7,941 nucleotides of DNA from Flavobacteriaceae bacterium (lineage in GTDB: Bacteria > Bacteroidota > Bacteroidia > Flavobacteriales > Flavobacteriaceae). Positions within the stretch are counted from its first letter, which is position 1, and the number at the start of each line of letters is the position of its first letter. Where the stretch lies: the NCBI GenBank assembly GCA_030633225.1, contig DAOVTF010000078.1, positions 1 through 7,941 on the forward strand. The letters are read 5' to 3'. Under the pieces are notes generated by a model. It had not been told where the DNA came from. It did not search any database and saw only the letters and a program-made list of their open reading frames with translations. Below, one piece after another: positions 1 to 6,953 of this stretch. A program made the translations under genes and the position numbers.

Positions 1-368
1 ATTCCTCACTGCTGCCTCCCGTAGGAGTCTGGTCCGTGTCTCAGTACCAGTGTGGGGGATCTCCCTCTCAGGACCCCTACCTATCGTCGCCATGGTAAGC
101 CGTTACCTTACCATCTAGCTAATAGGACGCATACTCATCTTATACCAATAAATCTTTACTATAAAAATCAGGAGATCTCTATAGACCATGGGGTATTAAT
201 CTTCATTTCTAAAGGCTATCCCCCTGTACAAGGTAAATTGTATACGCGTTACTCACCCGTGCGCCGGTCGTCAGCAAACTAGTAAACTAATTCCTGTTAC
301 CCCTCGACTTGCATGTGTTAAGCCTGCCGCTAGCGTTCATCCTGAGCCAGGATCAAACTCTTCATCGT
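1..368 (-). rRNA. rrs: 16S ribosomal RNA, 5' portion (partial)
   Basis: This is the first ~368 nt of a small-subunit rRNA, read on the minus strand; the rest lies beyond the left edge. The complement of the universal 27F site lies at 342-361 and the universal 338R site lies at 11-28, with normal spacing between them. The sequence after the 27F site (AGGATGAACGCTAGCGGCAG) and the early GACGACCGGCGCACGGG stretch are typical of Flavobacteriia. The mature 5' end near 368 was placed by comparison with E. coli 16S, which has 8 nt before GAGTTTGATC, so it is uncertain by a few bases. No tRNA, 23S or 5S is visible; they are expected further left by analogy with other rRNA operons. Confidence 0.97.
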
Positions 369-482
369 ATAAAAATTTTAAATTTCTTTCCAGTGAAGGT
401 TATTCAAAAAAATATCTTGGTCGATCTATCTAATCCGAAAACCAAATAGACCTAAAACAAGTAATTCTACTCTATTTTACGC

Positions 483-510
483 TGTCAATCTTTCAATATT
501 TTCAATGAAC
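483..510 (-). promoter_or_regulatory. boxA-like antitermination element in the rRNA leader
   Basis: On the minus strand this reads GTTCATTGAAAATATTGAAA followed by GATTGACA. It resembles the GTTCTTTGACA-type element that I recall upstream of rRNA genes in Bacteroidota, and more loosely the E. coli boxA (TGCTCTTTAACA). By analogy it would recruit the NusB/NusE antitermination complex to the nascent rRNA. The position, inside the leader and about 120 nt upstream of mature 16S, fits. The assignment rests on resemblance and location only. Confidence 0.35.
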
Positions 511-518
511 TTCTTACT

Positions 519-541
519 TATAATTCCTACTAAGAATTATA
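519..541 (-). other. Leader RNA hairpin
   Basis: A perfect 8-bp inverted repeat, TATAATTC and GAATTATA, encloses a 7-nt loop (527-533). It lies inside the rRNA leader, directly upstream of the boxA-like element in the direction of transcription. It may be a boxB-like or structural element of the antitermination region. The stem is mostly A-T, has no following U tract, and should not act as a terminator. Confidence 0.35.
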
Positions 542-700
542 CTCGCCCTACAATTATAATCTCCATCTCCTATCACATAATCCAAAAGCGCGTGCAAAAT
601 TAATACCTTTTTATATAATTACCAAATCTTTTTTGAATAAAAAATTAACAGTTTAAATCAAAGATATTATTAAATGAACTACCCATTATTTTTGGGACTG

Positions 701-730
701 CAAATGTAACACAAAAGTTACAACTACAAA
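701..730 (-). promoter_or_regulatory. rRNA operon promoter, Bacteroidota type
   Basis: The minus strand carries TACATTTG (complement of 701-708), a full match to the Bacteroidota -7 consensus TAnnTTTG. It is preceded by TTTG (complement of 727-730) with an 18-nt spacer, within the range reported for the -33 element. Predicted initiation is near 693-695, in a GC-richer patch (CAGTCCC) inside very AT-rich DNA. The upstream flank is A/T-rich, which suits a strong promoter. Position, orientation and box quality all agree with this being the main promoter of the rRNA operon. Confidence 0.7.
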
Positions 731-755
731 ACAAAATATAAATTATTTTTAATAA

Positions 756-773
756 ATTTTTCAATAGAAAAAT
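756..773 (-). terminator. Weak AT-only hairpin after the reductase gene
   Basis: A 7-bp perfect inverted repeat (756-762 with 767-773, loop AATA) begins one base after the TAA stop of the reductase gene and is followed by T-rich sequence on the minus strand. It could terminate or stabilise that transcript before the rRNA promoter. The stem has only one G-C pair, so it would be weak, and such hairpins arise often by chance in DNA of this composition. Confidence 0.22.
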
Positions 774-774
774 C

Positions 775-1689
775 TTATTTTAAAGCGTTATAGTTAGCAA
801 GCTGATATTTAAAAACTTGTAACCTTTCTGAAAAAGAAACTGAGGGTAATTTTAATTGGTCTATAGATTTTTTTAAATCAAACCCTGTTATTGGTGGTCG
901 CTTTGCAGGTTGATCTAACAATGAAGTTGGTATAGGGTTTATAAATGACTTATCTAAATTAAATGTATCTGCTATTTCAAGAGAAATTTCGAAAATACTC
1001 ATTAATTTATTTGTGGATACATTAAATATCCCTTCAACTTTATTCTCAACAGCATAAATACATGCTTTGGCCAAATCATCAACAAAGGTTGGCATTCGCA
1101 ATTGATCGGTAACTACATTAATTTGTTGCTTGTTTTCAATATTATTCTTTACCCATAATACAATATTATTTTTAAGCTCATCGGTTAAACCAAAAACTAG
1201 AATTGTTCTTAATATGGTGTATTTAATATTTGCATCTAAAATAATTTGTTCTGATTTCAATTTTGAAAGTCCATAATAACTTATAGGGTTAGGAGTATCT
1301 TCTTCCTTGTAATATCCCTTCTTACCATCAAAAATAAAATCTGTTGATATATGTATAAGGTGAATGTTTTGTTTTTTACAAATCTCAACAATATGCTTAA
1401 CCGTATTTACATTAATTAAATCACACTCTTTTTTATTTAATTCACATTGATCTACATTGGTCATTGCTGCAGTATGAATAATAAAATTTGGTTGAATATT
1501 ATTGATAAATTCTGTGAGTTTTACTTTATCAGTGATATCAATATTATAATAGGTATAACCCTCTTTATTTTGTAATCGGTTTTCCCCTCTGGAAACACCA
1601 TATATATAATACTTGTTTTTGTCTATAAGAAATTTTATTAATTTCTGACCTAATAGGCCATTTGAACCTGTGATAAGTATTTTTTTCAA
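775..1689 (-). CDS. RmlD-like NAD(P)-dependent sugar-nucleotide reductase (extended SDR family)
   Basis: This 304-aa protein is full length for dTDP-4-dehydrorhamnose reductase-like SDRs. The N-terminal Rossmann motif TGSNGLLG is at residues 7-14. An Asn-Val-Asp motif (78-80) after the HTAAMT strand is typical of RmlD. HISTDFIFDG (113-122) supplies the Ser/Thr of the active site, and Tyr139-x3-Lys143 is the catalytic pair. A late RPPITGFDLKKS segment (264-275) matches the C-terminal substrate region of RmlD-type enzymes. The expected role is reduction of a keto-sugar nucleotide for surface polysaccharide, but no rmlA, rmlB or rmlC neighbours are visible, so the substrate is open; a general SDR or MAT2B-like role is possible. 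The start is TTG at 1687-1689: an in-frame TAG lies five codons upstream, no ATG lies between, and the Rossmann motif begins at the usual distance from this start. Confidence 0.85.
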   Translation of the reverse strand: MKKILITGSNGLLGQKLIKFLIDKNKYYIYGVSRGENRLQNKEGYTYYNIDITDKVKLTEFINNIQPNFIIHTAAMTNVDQCELNKKECDLINVNTVKHIVEICKKQNIHLIHISTDFIFDGKKGYYKEEDTPNPISYYGLSKLKSEQIILDANIKYTILRTILVFGLTDELKNNIVLWVKNNIENKQQINVVTDQLRMPTFVDDLAKACIYAVENKVEGIFNVSTNKLMSIFEISLEIADTFNLDKSFINPIPTSLLDQPAKRPPITGFDLKKSIDQLKLPSVSFSERLQVFKYQLANYNALK

Positions 1690-1745
1690 TTTGTCTATTT
1701 TCTAATAAAATATTTTACTAAAGTTAATTTTGACGTAATACTATA

Positions 1746-1808
1746 AATCAAAACCTTCCTTTAAAATAATCAGATTCTTTTCTTCTCTTTTAAAGGAAGG
1801 TTTTGATT
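1746..1808. terminator. Perfect 21-bp inverted repeat, probable (bidirectional) terminator
   Basis: Arm 1746-1766 is the exact reverse complement of arm 1788-1808, with a 21-nt loop between them. The core AAAACCTTCCTTT / AAAGGAAGGTTTT has a G+C block next to an A tract on one side and a T tract on the other, the shape of an intrinsic terminator that could work in either direction. It lies downstream of the potassium-channel gene and upstream of the reductase gene, both on the minus strand, so termination of the channel transcript is the simplest role. The loop is longer than usual for a terminator. The end of the 45-aa ORF at 1770-1907 falls inside it. Confidence 0.6.
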
Positions 1809-1907
1809 AATCTTTTTAAAAGCGTATTCTAATACCTTATAACTTAACTCTGTCACTTCTGAGAAAATATCAATATTATCCTTGCAACGTTTACTAAAAC
1901 AACTCAT
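1770..1907 (-). CDS. Possible small protein of 45 aa, overlapping the channel gene's 3' end
   Basis: An ATG at 1905-1907 opens a frame that ends at TGA 1770-1772. It overlaps the last 14 bases of the channel gene in another frame, an arrangement compatible with translational coupling. The peptide begins MSCFSKRCKDNIDIF and ends LPLKEKKRI. It is polar, with a central segment (about residues 11-33) that could form an amphipathic helix, two cysteines (3 and 8) and a basic C terminus. It has no signal peptide or membrane segment. The codons look ordinary for this genome. I do not recognise a family. It could be a true small gene, or a chance open frame in the channel gene's 3' untranslated region; the hairpin at its 3' end would suit an ORF terminated just after translation stops. 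Confidence 0.35.
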   Translation of the reverse strand: MSCFSKRCKDNIDIFSEVTELSYKVLEYAFKKINQNLPLKEKKRI

Positions 1908-2919
1908 GTAACTTTTGTATTTGTTCTGGGTTACCAATAACAATTAGTTTTGAATTTGGAAGTAATTTTGTATTTGGGTCAGGATTGATAATATACTCAT
2001 TATCTGGTTTTCTAAACCCAATAACAGTACAACCAGTTTTATTACGTAAATTCAAATCAAGGATTGATTTATTTGCATATTCTTTTGGTAGTTTTTCAAT
2101 TACTAATTCTTCAATATTTGAAGAACTTTTTCCTTCAATTGATATTCGATCTATAAATTCTATAATATCAGGGGTTACAACTAAAGTTGCCATATGGGCA
2201 CCCCCTAGTTTATCAGGCATAATAACATTATTTGCACCAGCAATTTTTAATTTGTGATAAGACGATTCATTAGATGCTCTACTTATCAAGATACAATCTT
2301 TGTTCAATTGTCTTGCTGATAAAACAACATATAAATTATTCGCATCCGATGGTAAAGTTGTAATTAAACTACCTGCTTTTTCAATACCCGCCTTTAACAA
2401 AACAGCATCGTCTGTAGCATCACCTTTTACAATAAACACATCTTCATTTAATTCAATTTCTTGAATTAACTTATTTTTATTTTCAATTACAACCACATTC
2501 TTTTTATGGCTTTTTAAAGTTGCCACTGCCTGCTTACCATTTCTCCCATAACCACAAACTATGGAATGATTGCTAAGTTTATTGATTTTTTTTTGCACTT
2601 TTTTGAATTTAAGTTCTTCGAATAATCTGTTATTAGATATATATTCAGTTAAAACAGAAATTACATACCCATAAGTAGCAATACTGATTAAAACTAAAAA
2701 AATTGTAAACACCTTAGAAACCATATCTAAAGGTTGTACTTCTTTAAAACCAACAGTACTAATTGTAATTATAGTCATATATAAAGCGTCAACAAAACTA
2801 TAATCAGATATATATATATAACCTAATGTACCAACAGCTATAACACCAAATAGTAATAAAAGAGCGAAATAAACCCTTGATCTAACTTTTTTCAATTTAA
2901 AGGATGTACTTGTTTCCAT
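1894..2919 (-). CDS. Two-TM potassium channel with RCK (TrkA-N and TrkA-C) domains
   Basis: This 341-aa protein has the MthK/Kch-like layout of a prokaryotic ligand-gated K+ channel. TM1 spans about residues 14-36, a pore helix about 43-54, the filter region TVGFKE is at 55-60, and TM2 spans about 66-92. A cytoplasmic RCK N domain follows with the Rossmann motif GYGRNG at 123-128, an acidic residue ending the second strand (Glu146) and GDATDD at 166-171. A TrkA-C domain occupies about 270-341. It would assemble as a tetramer in the inner membrane with a cytoplasmic gating ring that senses nucleotide or ions. The filter departs from the canonical TVGYGD at three positions (Phe58, Lys59, Glu60), so selectivity is not certain. 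The gene lies 17 bp downstream of the pspC-like gene and probably shares its transcript. The start is an ATG with the first helix close behind. Confidence 0.9.
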   Translation of the reverse strand: METSTSFKLKKVRSRVYFALLLLFGVIAVGTLGYIYISDYSFVDALYMTIITISTVGFKEVQPLDMVSKVFTIFLVLISIATYGYVISVLTEYISNNRLFEELKFKKVQKKINKLSNHSIVCGYGRNGKQAVATLKSHKKNVVVIENKNKLIQEIELNEDVFIVKGDATDDAVLLKAGIEKAGSLITTLPSDANNLYVVLSARQLNKDCILISRASNESSYHKLKIAGANNVIMPDKLGGAHMATLVVTPDIIEFIDRISIEGKSSSNIEELVIEKLPKEYANKSILDLNLRNKTGCTVIGFRKPDNEYIINPDPNTKLLPNSKLIVIGNPEQIQKLHELF

Positions 2920-2936
2920 TTACACTTTTAAGGTGA

Positions 2937-3164
2937 TTATAAATCAAAAACGGAATTTCGTTTGGTATAAATCATATCTTTTAATCGTAATAAAAAAGCT
3001 AAAGTTAAATAAATTCCAAATGACAATCCAACCGTAACAAATGAAATATAAATAAAAAACAATCGAACATTTGTCGCTCTAATTCCCATTTTATCAGCAA
3101 ATCTTGATGATACATCAAAACCTCTTACTTCAAAAAAATGTCTAATGGAATGTATAAAATTCAT
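2937..3164 (-). CDS. PspC-family small membrane protein
   Basis: This 75-aa protein consists of little more than one PspC domain. Residues 16-33 (FDVSSRFADKMGIRATNV) correspond to the amphipathic part of the domain, which is usually followed by Val-Arg-Leu/Leu, here VRLFF at 33-37. One or two closely packed hydrophobic segments span about 35-60, and a basic/polar tail ends SVFDL. In proteobacteria PspC is an inner-membrane sensor of the phage-shock response. In Flavobacteriia similar short proteins are often labelled PspC-family regulators, but they have no DNA-binding domain that I can see and their role is not established. It is the first gene of a probable two-gene unit with the potassium channel. 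No PspA or PspB homologue is in the window. The start is the ATG at 3162-3164; I found no convincing promoter upstream. Confidence 0.75.
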   Translation of the reverse strand: MNFIHSIRHFFEVRGFDVSSRFADKMGIRATNVRLFFIYISFVTVGLSFGIYLTLAFLLRLKDMIYTKRNSVFDL

Positions 3165-3275
3165 TCACTTTGTATTTCTTGCAATTTATCAAATATTGTC
3201 AAAAGGTAAAAGGCAAAACTCAAAAGATTTTTAAAATACATCAATAACAAGTTTAAAAAAATTGAATGGTCTATA

Positions 3276-3306
3276 TTAAAAAATAAATATCAATTGATTA
3301 AATTTG
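3276..3306 (+). promoter_or_regulatory. Candidate uvrA promoter, Bacteroidota type
   Basis: TAAATTTG at 3299-3306 is a full match to the TAnnTTTG -7 element. The upstream box is weak: TTA at 3276-3278 with a 20-nt spacer in place of TTG. Initiation would be near 3312-3314, leaving a leader of only about 12 nt before the uvrA ATG at 3325; short leaders are not unusual in this phylum. This 160-bp divergent region has no LexA-like palindrome that I can see, so SOS control is not indicated. No Shine-Dalgarno sequence is visible ahead of uvrA. Confidence 0.45.
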
Positions 3307-3324
3307 CGGTTTGTCAAATAATTT

Positions 3325-6186
3325 ATGAGTAAAAAACAAGAATATATTGAGGTATTAGGTGCCCGCGTACATAATTTAAAAAATATTGATGTAAAAATTC
3401 CTCGTGAAAAACTAGTTGTTATTACAGGTTTAAGTGGAAGTGGTAAGTCGTCATTAGCTTTTGATACGATTTATGCAGAGGGTCAAAGAAGATATATTGA
3501 AACATTTTCTGCTTATGCTAGGCAATTTCTTGGAGGATTAGAAAGACCCGATGTTGATAAAATAAATGGACTTTCACCAGTAATAGCTATTGAACAAAAA
3601 ACCACTAGTAAAAGTCCTCGATCTACAGTAGGTACCATTACAGAGATCTATGATTTTTTAAGATTATTATATGCTCGTATAGGTGATGCATATTCGTATA
3701 ATACAAATGAGAAAATGGTAAGTTATGATGATGATCAAATTAAAGAACTTATACTAAAAGATTATCGTGATAAAAAAACCATTTTACTTGCACCAGTAAT
3801 AAAATCTAGAAAAGGTCATTATAGAGAATTATTTGAACAAATTTCTAAACAAGGGTTTGTTCGAGTTAGAGTTGATGGTGAAATGCGTGAAATTAAAAAA
3901 GGAATGCAATTGGATCGATATAAAACGCATGATATTGAAATTGTTATTGATCGATTGGTAATAAATGATAAATCAGAAAAAAGGTTAAATGAAAGTATAA
4001 AAACAGCTATGTATCATGGCGATGACACCTTAATAATTATTAATGCAGAAGAAGATTCAAATACCATTCCAAGGTATTTTAGTCGAAATTTAATGTGTCC
4101 AACTTCTGGAATTTCTTACCCTAAACCTGAACCTAATTCGTTCTCATTTAATTCTCCAAAAGGAGCTTGTAAAAACTGTCATGGTTTAGGAAAAGTTCAA
4201 GAAATAAATTTGAGTAAAATCTTACCAAATAAAAACTTATCTATTAAAAATGGCGGAATCGCTCCTCTAGGTGAACAAAAGAATTCTTGGATATTCAAGC
4301 AACTTAGCCATATAGCAGAGAAATACTCCTTTTCATTATCTGATCCTATCAATAAAATTCCTAAAGAAGCATTAGAGATCATTCTTTATGGAGGTAAAGA
4401 AAAATTAGAAATTAATTCAAAAGAATTAGGTGTTAAGAGGAGTTATCAAATTGATTTTGAAGGAATAAATAATTTTATTCTAAATCAATTCGAAGAAAGC
4501 CAATCAAATTCTATAAAACGTTGGGCTAAAGGATTTATGGATGAAGTTGATTGTAAGGTTTGCCATGGGACAAGACTAAAAAAAGAAGCTCTCCATTTTA
4601 AAATTAACGAAGTATCGATTGACTATTTATCAAAATTAGATATTTCGCATTTAGCAATTTGGTTTGATAATATTTCTGAAAAACTATCGAAAAGGCAGTT
4701 AAAAATTGGCTCAGAAATTATAAAAGAAATTAAAACGAGAATTAGTTTCTTATTAGATGTAGGTCTCACTTATTTATCCCTAAGTCGAGGGTCAAAAACT
4801 TTATCGGGTGGTGAAGCACAAAGAATTCGATTAGCAACTCAAATTGGTTCTCAACTTGTAGGTGTTTTATATATTTTAGATGAACCTAGTATTGGCTTAC
4901 ACCAAAGAGACAATATAAAACTGATTAAATCTTTAAAAAAACTACGAGACCTAGGTAATTCAGTAATGGTTGTTGAACATGATAAAGATATGATGATAAC
5001 ATCTGATTATGTAATTGATATTGGGCCTGAAGCAGGGAAACATGGTGGAGAAATAATTAGCCATGGGTCACCTAAAGAATTATTGAATAGTAAAACCTTG
5101 ACAGCTGATTATTTAAATGGTACTAAATATTTTGAAATCCCTAAAAAAAGGCGAAAAGGAAATGGTAAACATATCATTTTGAAAGGTGCTACAGGTAACA
5201 ATTTGAAGAGTGCTACTTTAAAAATTCCATTAGGAAAATTAATTGGAGTTACCGGAGTTTCTGGCAGTGGCAAATCAACTTTAATTAATGAAACTTTATA
5301 CCCTATTCTAAATCAGCACATTTATAAAGCTGTCAAGAAACCACTACCCTACAAATCTATTAAAGGGTTAGAATTTATTGATAAAGTCATTGACATTAAT
5401 CAAACTGCAATAGGAAGAACACCACGTTCTAACCCAGCAACTTATACAGGTGTTTTTAGTGAGATTAGAAATCTATTTGCAAAAACCCCCGAAGCGTTAA
5501 TAAGAGGGTATAAGCCCGGTAGGTTTTCATTTAATGTTAAAGATGGTAGATGCGAAACCTGCAAAGGTGGTGGTGTACGTGTAATTGAAATGAATTTTCT
5601 ACCAGATGTTGAAGTAGAATGTGAAACTTGCCAAGGAAAACGATTTACGCGTGAAACATTAGAAATAAGATATAAAGGCAAATCGATTTCTAATATTTTA
5701 AATATGACTATTGATGAAGCAGTTAGCTTTTTTAAAAGCATACCTAAAATATATTTAAAATTAAAGACAATTCAAGATGTTGGTCTTGGTTATATTACAC
5801 TAGGTCAACAATCTACAACACTGTCTGGTGGTGAAGCCCAACGTATAAAACTAGCAGCAGAATTATCAAAAAGAGACACAGGCAATACCTTTTATATTTT
5901 AGATGAACCAACAACAGGACTACATTTTGAAGATATAAGTATATTAATGAAAGTATTAAATAGACTGACCGATAAAGGAAATACCGTTTTAATAATTGAG
6001 CATAATTTAGATGTTATAAAGCTTTGTGATCACATTATTGATATTGGAAAAGAAGGTGGAAATGATGGTGGAGAAATTCTTTGCTCAGGTACACCTGAAG
6101 AAATTATAAAAAACAAAAATAGCTATACCGCAAAATTCTTAAAAAAAGAATTAAATTTAGCGCAAAACAGACTAAAGAGTAAGTAG
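3325..6186 (+). CDS. uvrA: UvrA, excinuclease ABC subunit A
   Basis: This 953-aa protein is full-length UvrA, the damage-recognition ATPase that loads UvrB onto lesions in nucleotide excision repair. The first ABC half has Walker A GLSGSGKS (35-42), signature LSGGEAQ (493-499) and Walker B YILDEPS (516-522). Between them are the UvrB-binding and DNA-binding insertions, a first zinc module with Cys258, Cys282 and Cys285, and a further C410-x2-C413 motif followed by GTRL. The second half has Walker A GVSGSGKS (644-651), a complete zinc finger Cys743/Cys746/Cys766/Cys769, signature LSGGEAQ (833-839) and Walker B YILDEP (857-862). Both ATPase sites look intact. In the first zinc module the usual second cysteine is Ser261. 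The ATG at 3325 begins the conserved N-terminal strand ([15 protein letters not shown]). Bacteroidota often carry more than one uvrA; this copy has all catalytic elements. Confidence 0.97.
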   Translation: MSKKQEYIEVLGARVHNLKNIDVKIPREKLVVITGLSGSGKSSLAFDTIYAEGQRRYIETFSAYARQFLGGLERPDVDKINGLSPVIAIEQKTTSKSPRSTVGTITEIYDFLRLLYARIGDAYSYNTNEKMVSYDDDQIKELILKDYRDKKTILLAPVIKSRKGHYRELFEQISKQGFVRVRVDGEMREIKKGMQLDRYKTHDIEIVIDRLVINDKSEKRLNESIKTAMYHGDDTLIIINAEEDSNTIPRYFSRNLMCPTSGISYPKPEPNSFSFNSPKGACKNCHGLGKVQEINLSKILPNKNLSIKNGGIAPLGEQKNSWIFKQLSHIAEKYSFSLSDPINKIPKEALEIILYGGKEKLEINSKELGVKRSYQIDFEGINNFILNQFEESQSNSIKRWAKGFMDEVDCKVCHGTRLKKEALHFKINEVSIDYLSKLDISHLAIWFDNISEKLSKRQLKIGSEIIKEIKTRISFLLDVGLTYLSLSRGSKTLSGGEAQRIRLATQIGSQLVGVLYILDEPSIGLHQRDNIKLIKSLKKLRDLGNSVMVVEHDKDMMITSDYVIDIGPEAGKHGGEIISHGSPKELLNSKTLTADYLNGTKYFEIPKKRRKGNGKHIILKGATGNNLKSATLKIPLGKLIGVTGVSGSGKSTLINETLYPILNQHIYKAVKKPLPYKSIKGLEFIDKVIDINQTAIGRTPRSNPATYTGVFSEIRNLFAKTPEALIRGYKPGRFSFNVKDGRCETCKGGGVRVIEMNFLPDVEVECETCQGKRFTRETLEIRYKGKSISNILNMTIDEAVSFFKSIPKIYLKLKTIQDVGLGYITLGQQSTTLSGGEAQRIKLAAELSKRDTGNTFYILDEPTTGLHFEDISILMKVLNRLTDKGNTVLIIEHNLDVIKLCDHIIDIGKEGGNDGGEILCSGTPEEIIKNKNSYTAKFLKKELNLAQNRLKSK

Positions 6187-6213
6187 ACATATTTAATAAT
6201 TCAATGTAAGATT

Positions 6214-6927
6214 ATGACACCAATGGAAGATAAAAAAATACGAGAAAAATTAAAACAAAAAACCTGGAACGAAATAAAAACTAATGACTCTTGGGCAATT
6301 TTTAAAATCATGAGCGAATTTGTTGATGGATATGAAAAGCTTAGTAGAATTGGCCCATGTGTTAGTGTTTATGGCTCTGCCAGAACAAAACCCGAAGACA
6401 AATATTACAAATTGGCTGAAGATATAGCATTTAAACTAACCCAAAATGGGTATGGAGTAATAACAGGTGGTGGACCTGGAATTATGGAAGCCGGTAATAA
6501 AGGAGCCCGTAGAGGTGGTGGTATTTCAGTAGGTTTGAATATTGATTTACCATTTGAGCAACATGATAATCCATATATAGATAATGATAAAAATTTAGAT
6601 TTTGATTACTTTTTTGTTCGCAAAGTCATGTTTGTAAAATATGCTCAAGGATTTGTTGCTATGCCAGGAGGATTTGGCACTTTAGATGAGTTGTTTGAAG
6701 CTATTACATTAATTCAAACTGATAAAATAGGTAAGTTTCCAATAATTTTAGTTGGTTCTGAATTTTGGAATGGATTACTAGAATGGATAAAAAGTACTTT
6801 ACTTGAAAAATATCAAAATATAAGTAAAAAAGATCTTGATCTATTTTCTATTGTTGACACATCGGATGAAGTTATTGAAATTATAAATACTTTTTATAAG
6901 AAACATCATTTACGACCAAATTTTTAA
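6214..6927 (+). CDS. LOG-family Rossmann protein (TIGR00730 type, putative nucleoside 5'-monophosphate phosphoribohydrolase)
   Basis: This 237-aa protein has the family hallmarks in order: VYGSAR (52-57), TGGGPGIMEAGNKGA (84-98), the VRK segment (135-137) and the PGGFGTLDE motif (151-159) that binds the phosphoribosyl group and supplies catalytic acid residues. Characterised members hydrolyse cytokinin riboside 5'-monophosphates or AMP/IMP-like nucleotides to free base plus ribose 5-phosphate; bacterial members such as PpnN act in purine homeostasis. The substrate here cannot be told from sequence. The extra ~45 N-terminal residues before the Rossmann core are common in the longer bacterial subgroup. 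The gene starts 27 bp after uvrA with no terminator between them. ATG 6214 is used here; ATG 6223 (Met4) is an equally possible start. It ends with tandem stops TAATAA. Cytoplasmic. Confidence 0.88.
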   Translation: MTPMEDKKIREKLKQKTWNEIKTNDSWAIFKIMSEFVDGYEKLSRIGPCVSVYGSARTKPEDKYYKLAEDIAFKLTQNGYGVITGGGPGIMEAGNKGARRGGGISVGLNIDLPFEQHDNPYIDNDKNLDFDYFFVRKVMFVKYAQGFVAMPGGFGTLDELFEAITLIQTDKIGKFPIILVGSEFWNGLLEWIKSTLLEKYQNISKKDLDLFSIVDTSDEVIEIINTFYKKHHLRPNF

Positions 6928-6953
6928 TAATCACAGGGTTAAAAGAATAAAAA

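Larger units (their letters stand above)
369..693 (-). other. 16S rRNA leader (transcribed 5' spacer)
   Basis: This is a non-coding AT-rich stretch of about 325 nt between the predicted rRNA start site (near 693-695) and the mature 16S 5' end. No reading frame with coding character is seen on either strand. It holds one clean hairpin (519-541) and a boxA-like segment (483-510), described separately. The long leader is normal for rRNA operons, where it carries antitermination signals and pairs with sequence 3' of 16S for RNase III processing. The 3' partner is outside the window, so that pairing cannot be checked here. Confidence 0.6.

Noticed and set aside
52..282. Plus-strand open frame of 76 codons
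   Set aside because: It lies wholly within the 16S rRNA gene on the opposite strand and is an artefact of rRNA sequence.
418..452. Imperfect GGTC...GACC pairing in the rRNA leader
   Set aside because: Only a 4-bp stem with bulged extension; not distinguishable from chance in this composition.
1710..1750. Possible minus-strand promoter for the reductase gene (TAACTTTA with TTTG about 22 nt upstream)
   Set aside because: The -7 box lacks the final G and the -33 box falls in the arm of the inverted repeat; too weak to list as a feature.
1985..2257. Plus-strand open frame of 90 codons
   Set aside because: It is antisense to the RCK domains of the potassium-channel gene, which has clear motifs; the antisense peptide shows none.
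3165..3240. Possible minus-strand promoter for the pspC-like gene (TACCTTTTG and AATATTTG)
   Set aside because: Each candidate misses the TAnnTTTG consensus by spacing or by the leading TA, and no TTG is correctly placed upstream.
4197..4382. Minus-strand open frame of 61 codons
   Set aside because: It is antisense to uvrA, with no recognisable features.
5442..5741. Minus-strand open frame of 99 codons
   Set aside because: It is antisense to the second zinc-finger region of uvrA; its length follows from codon bias of the real gene.
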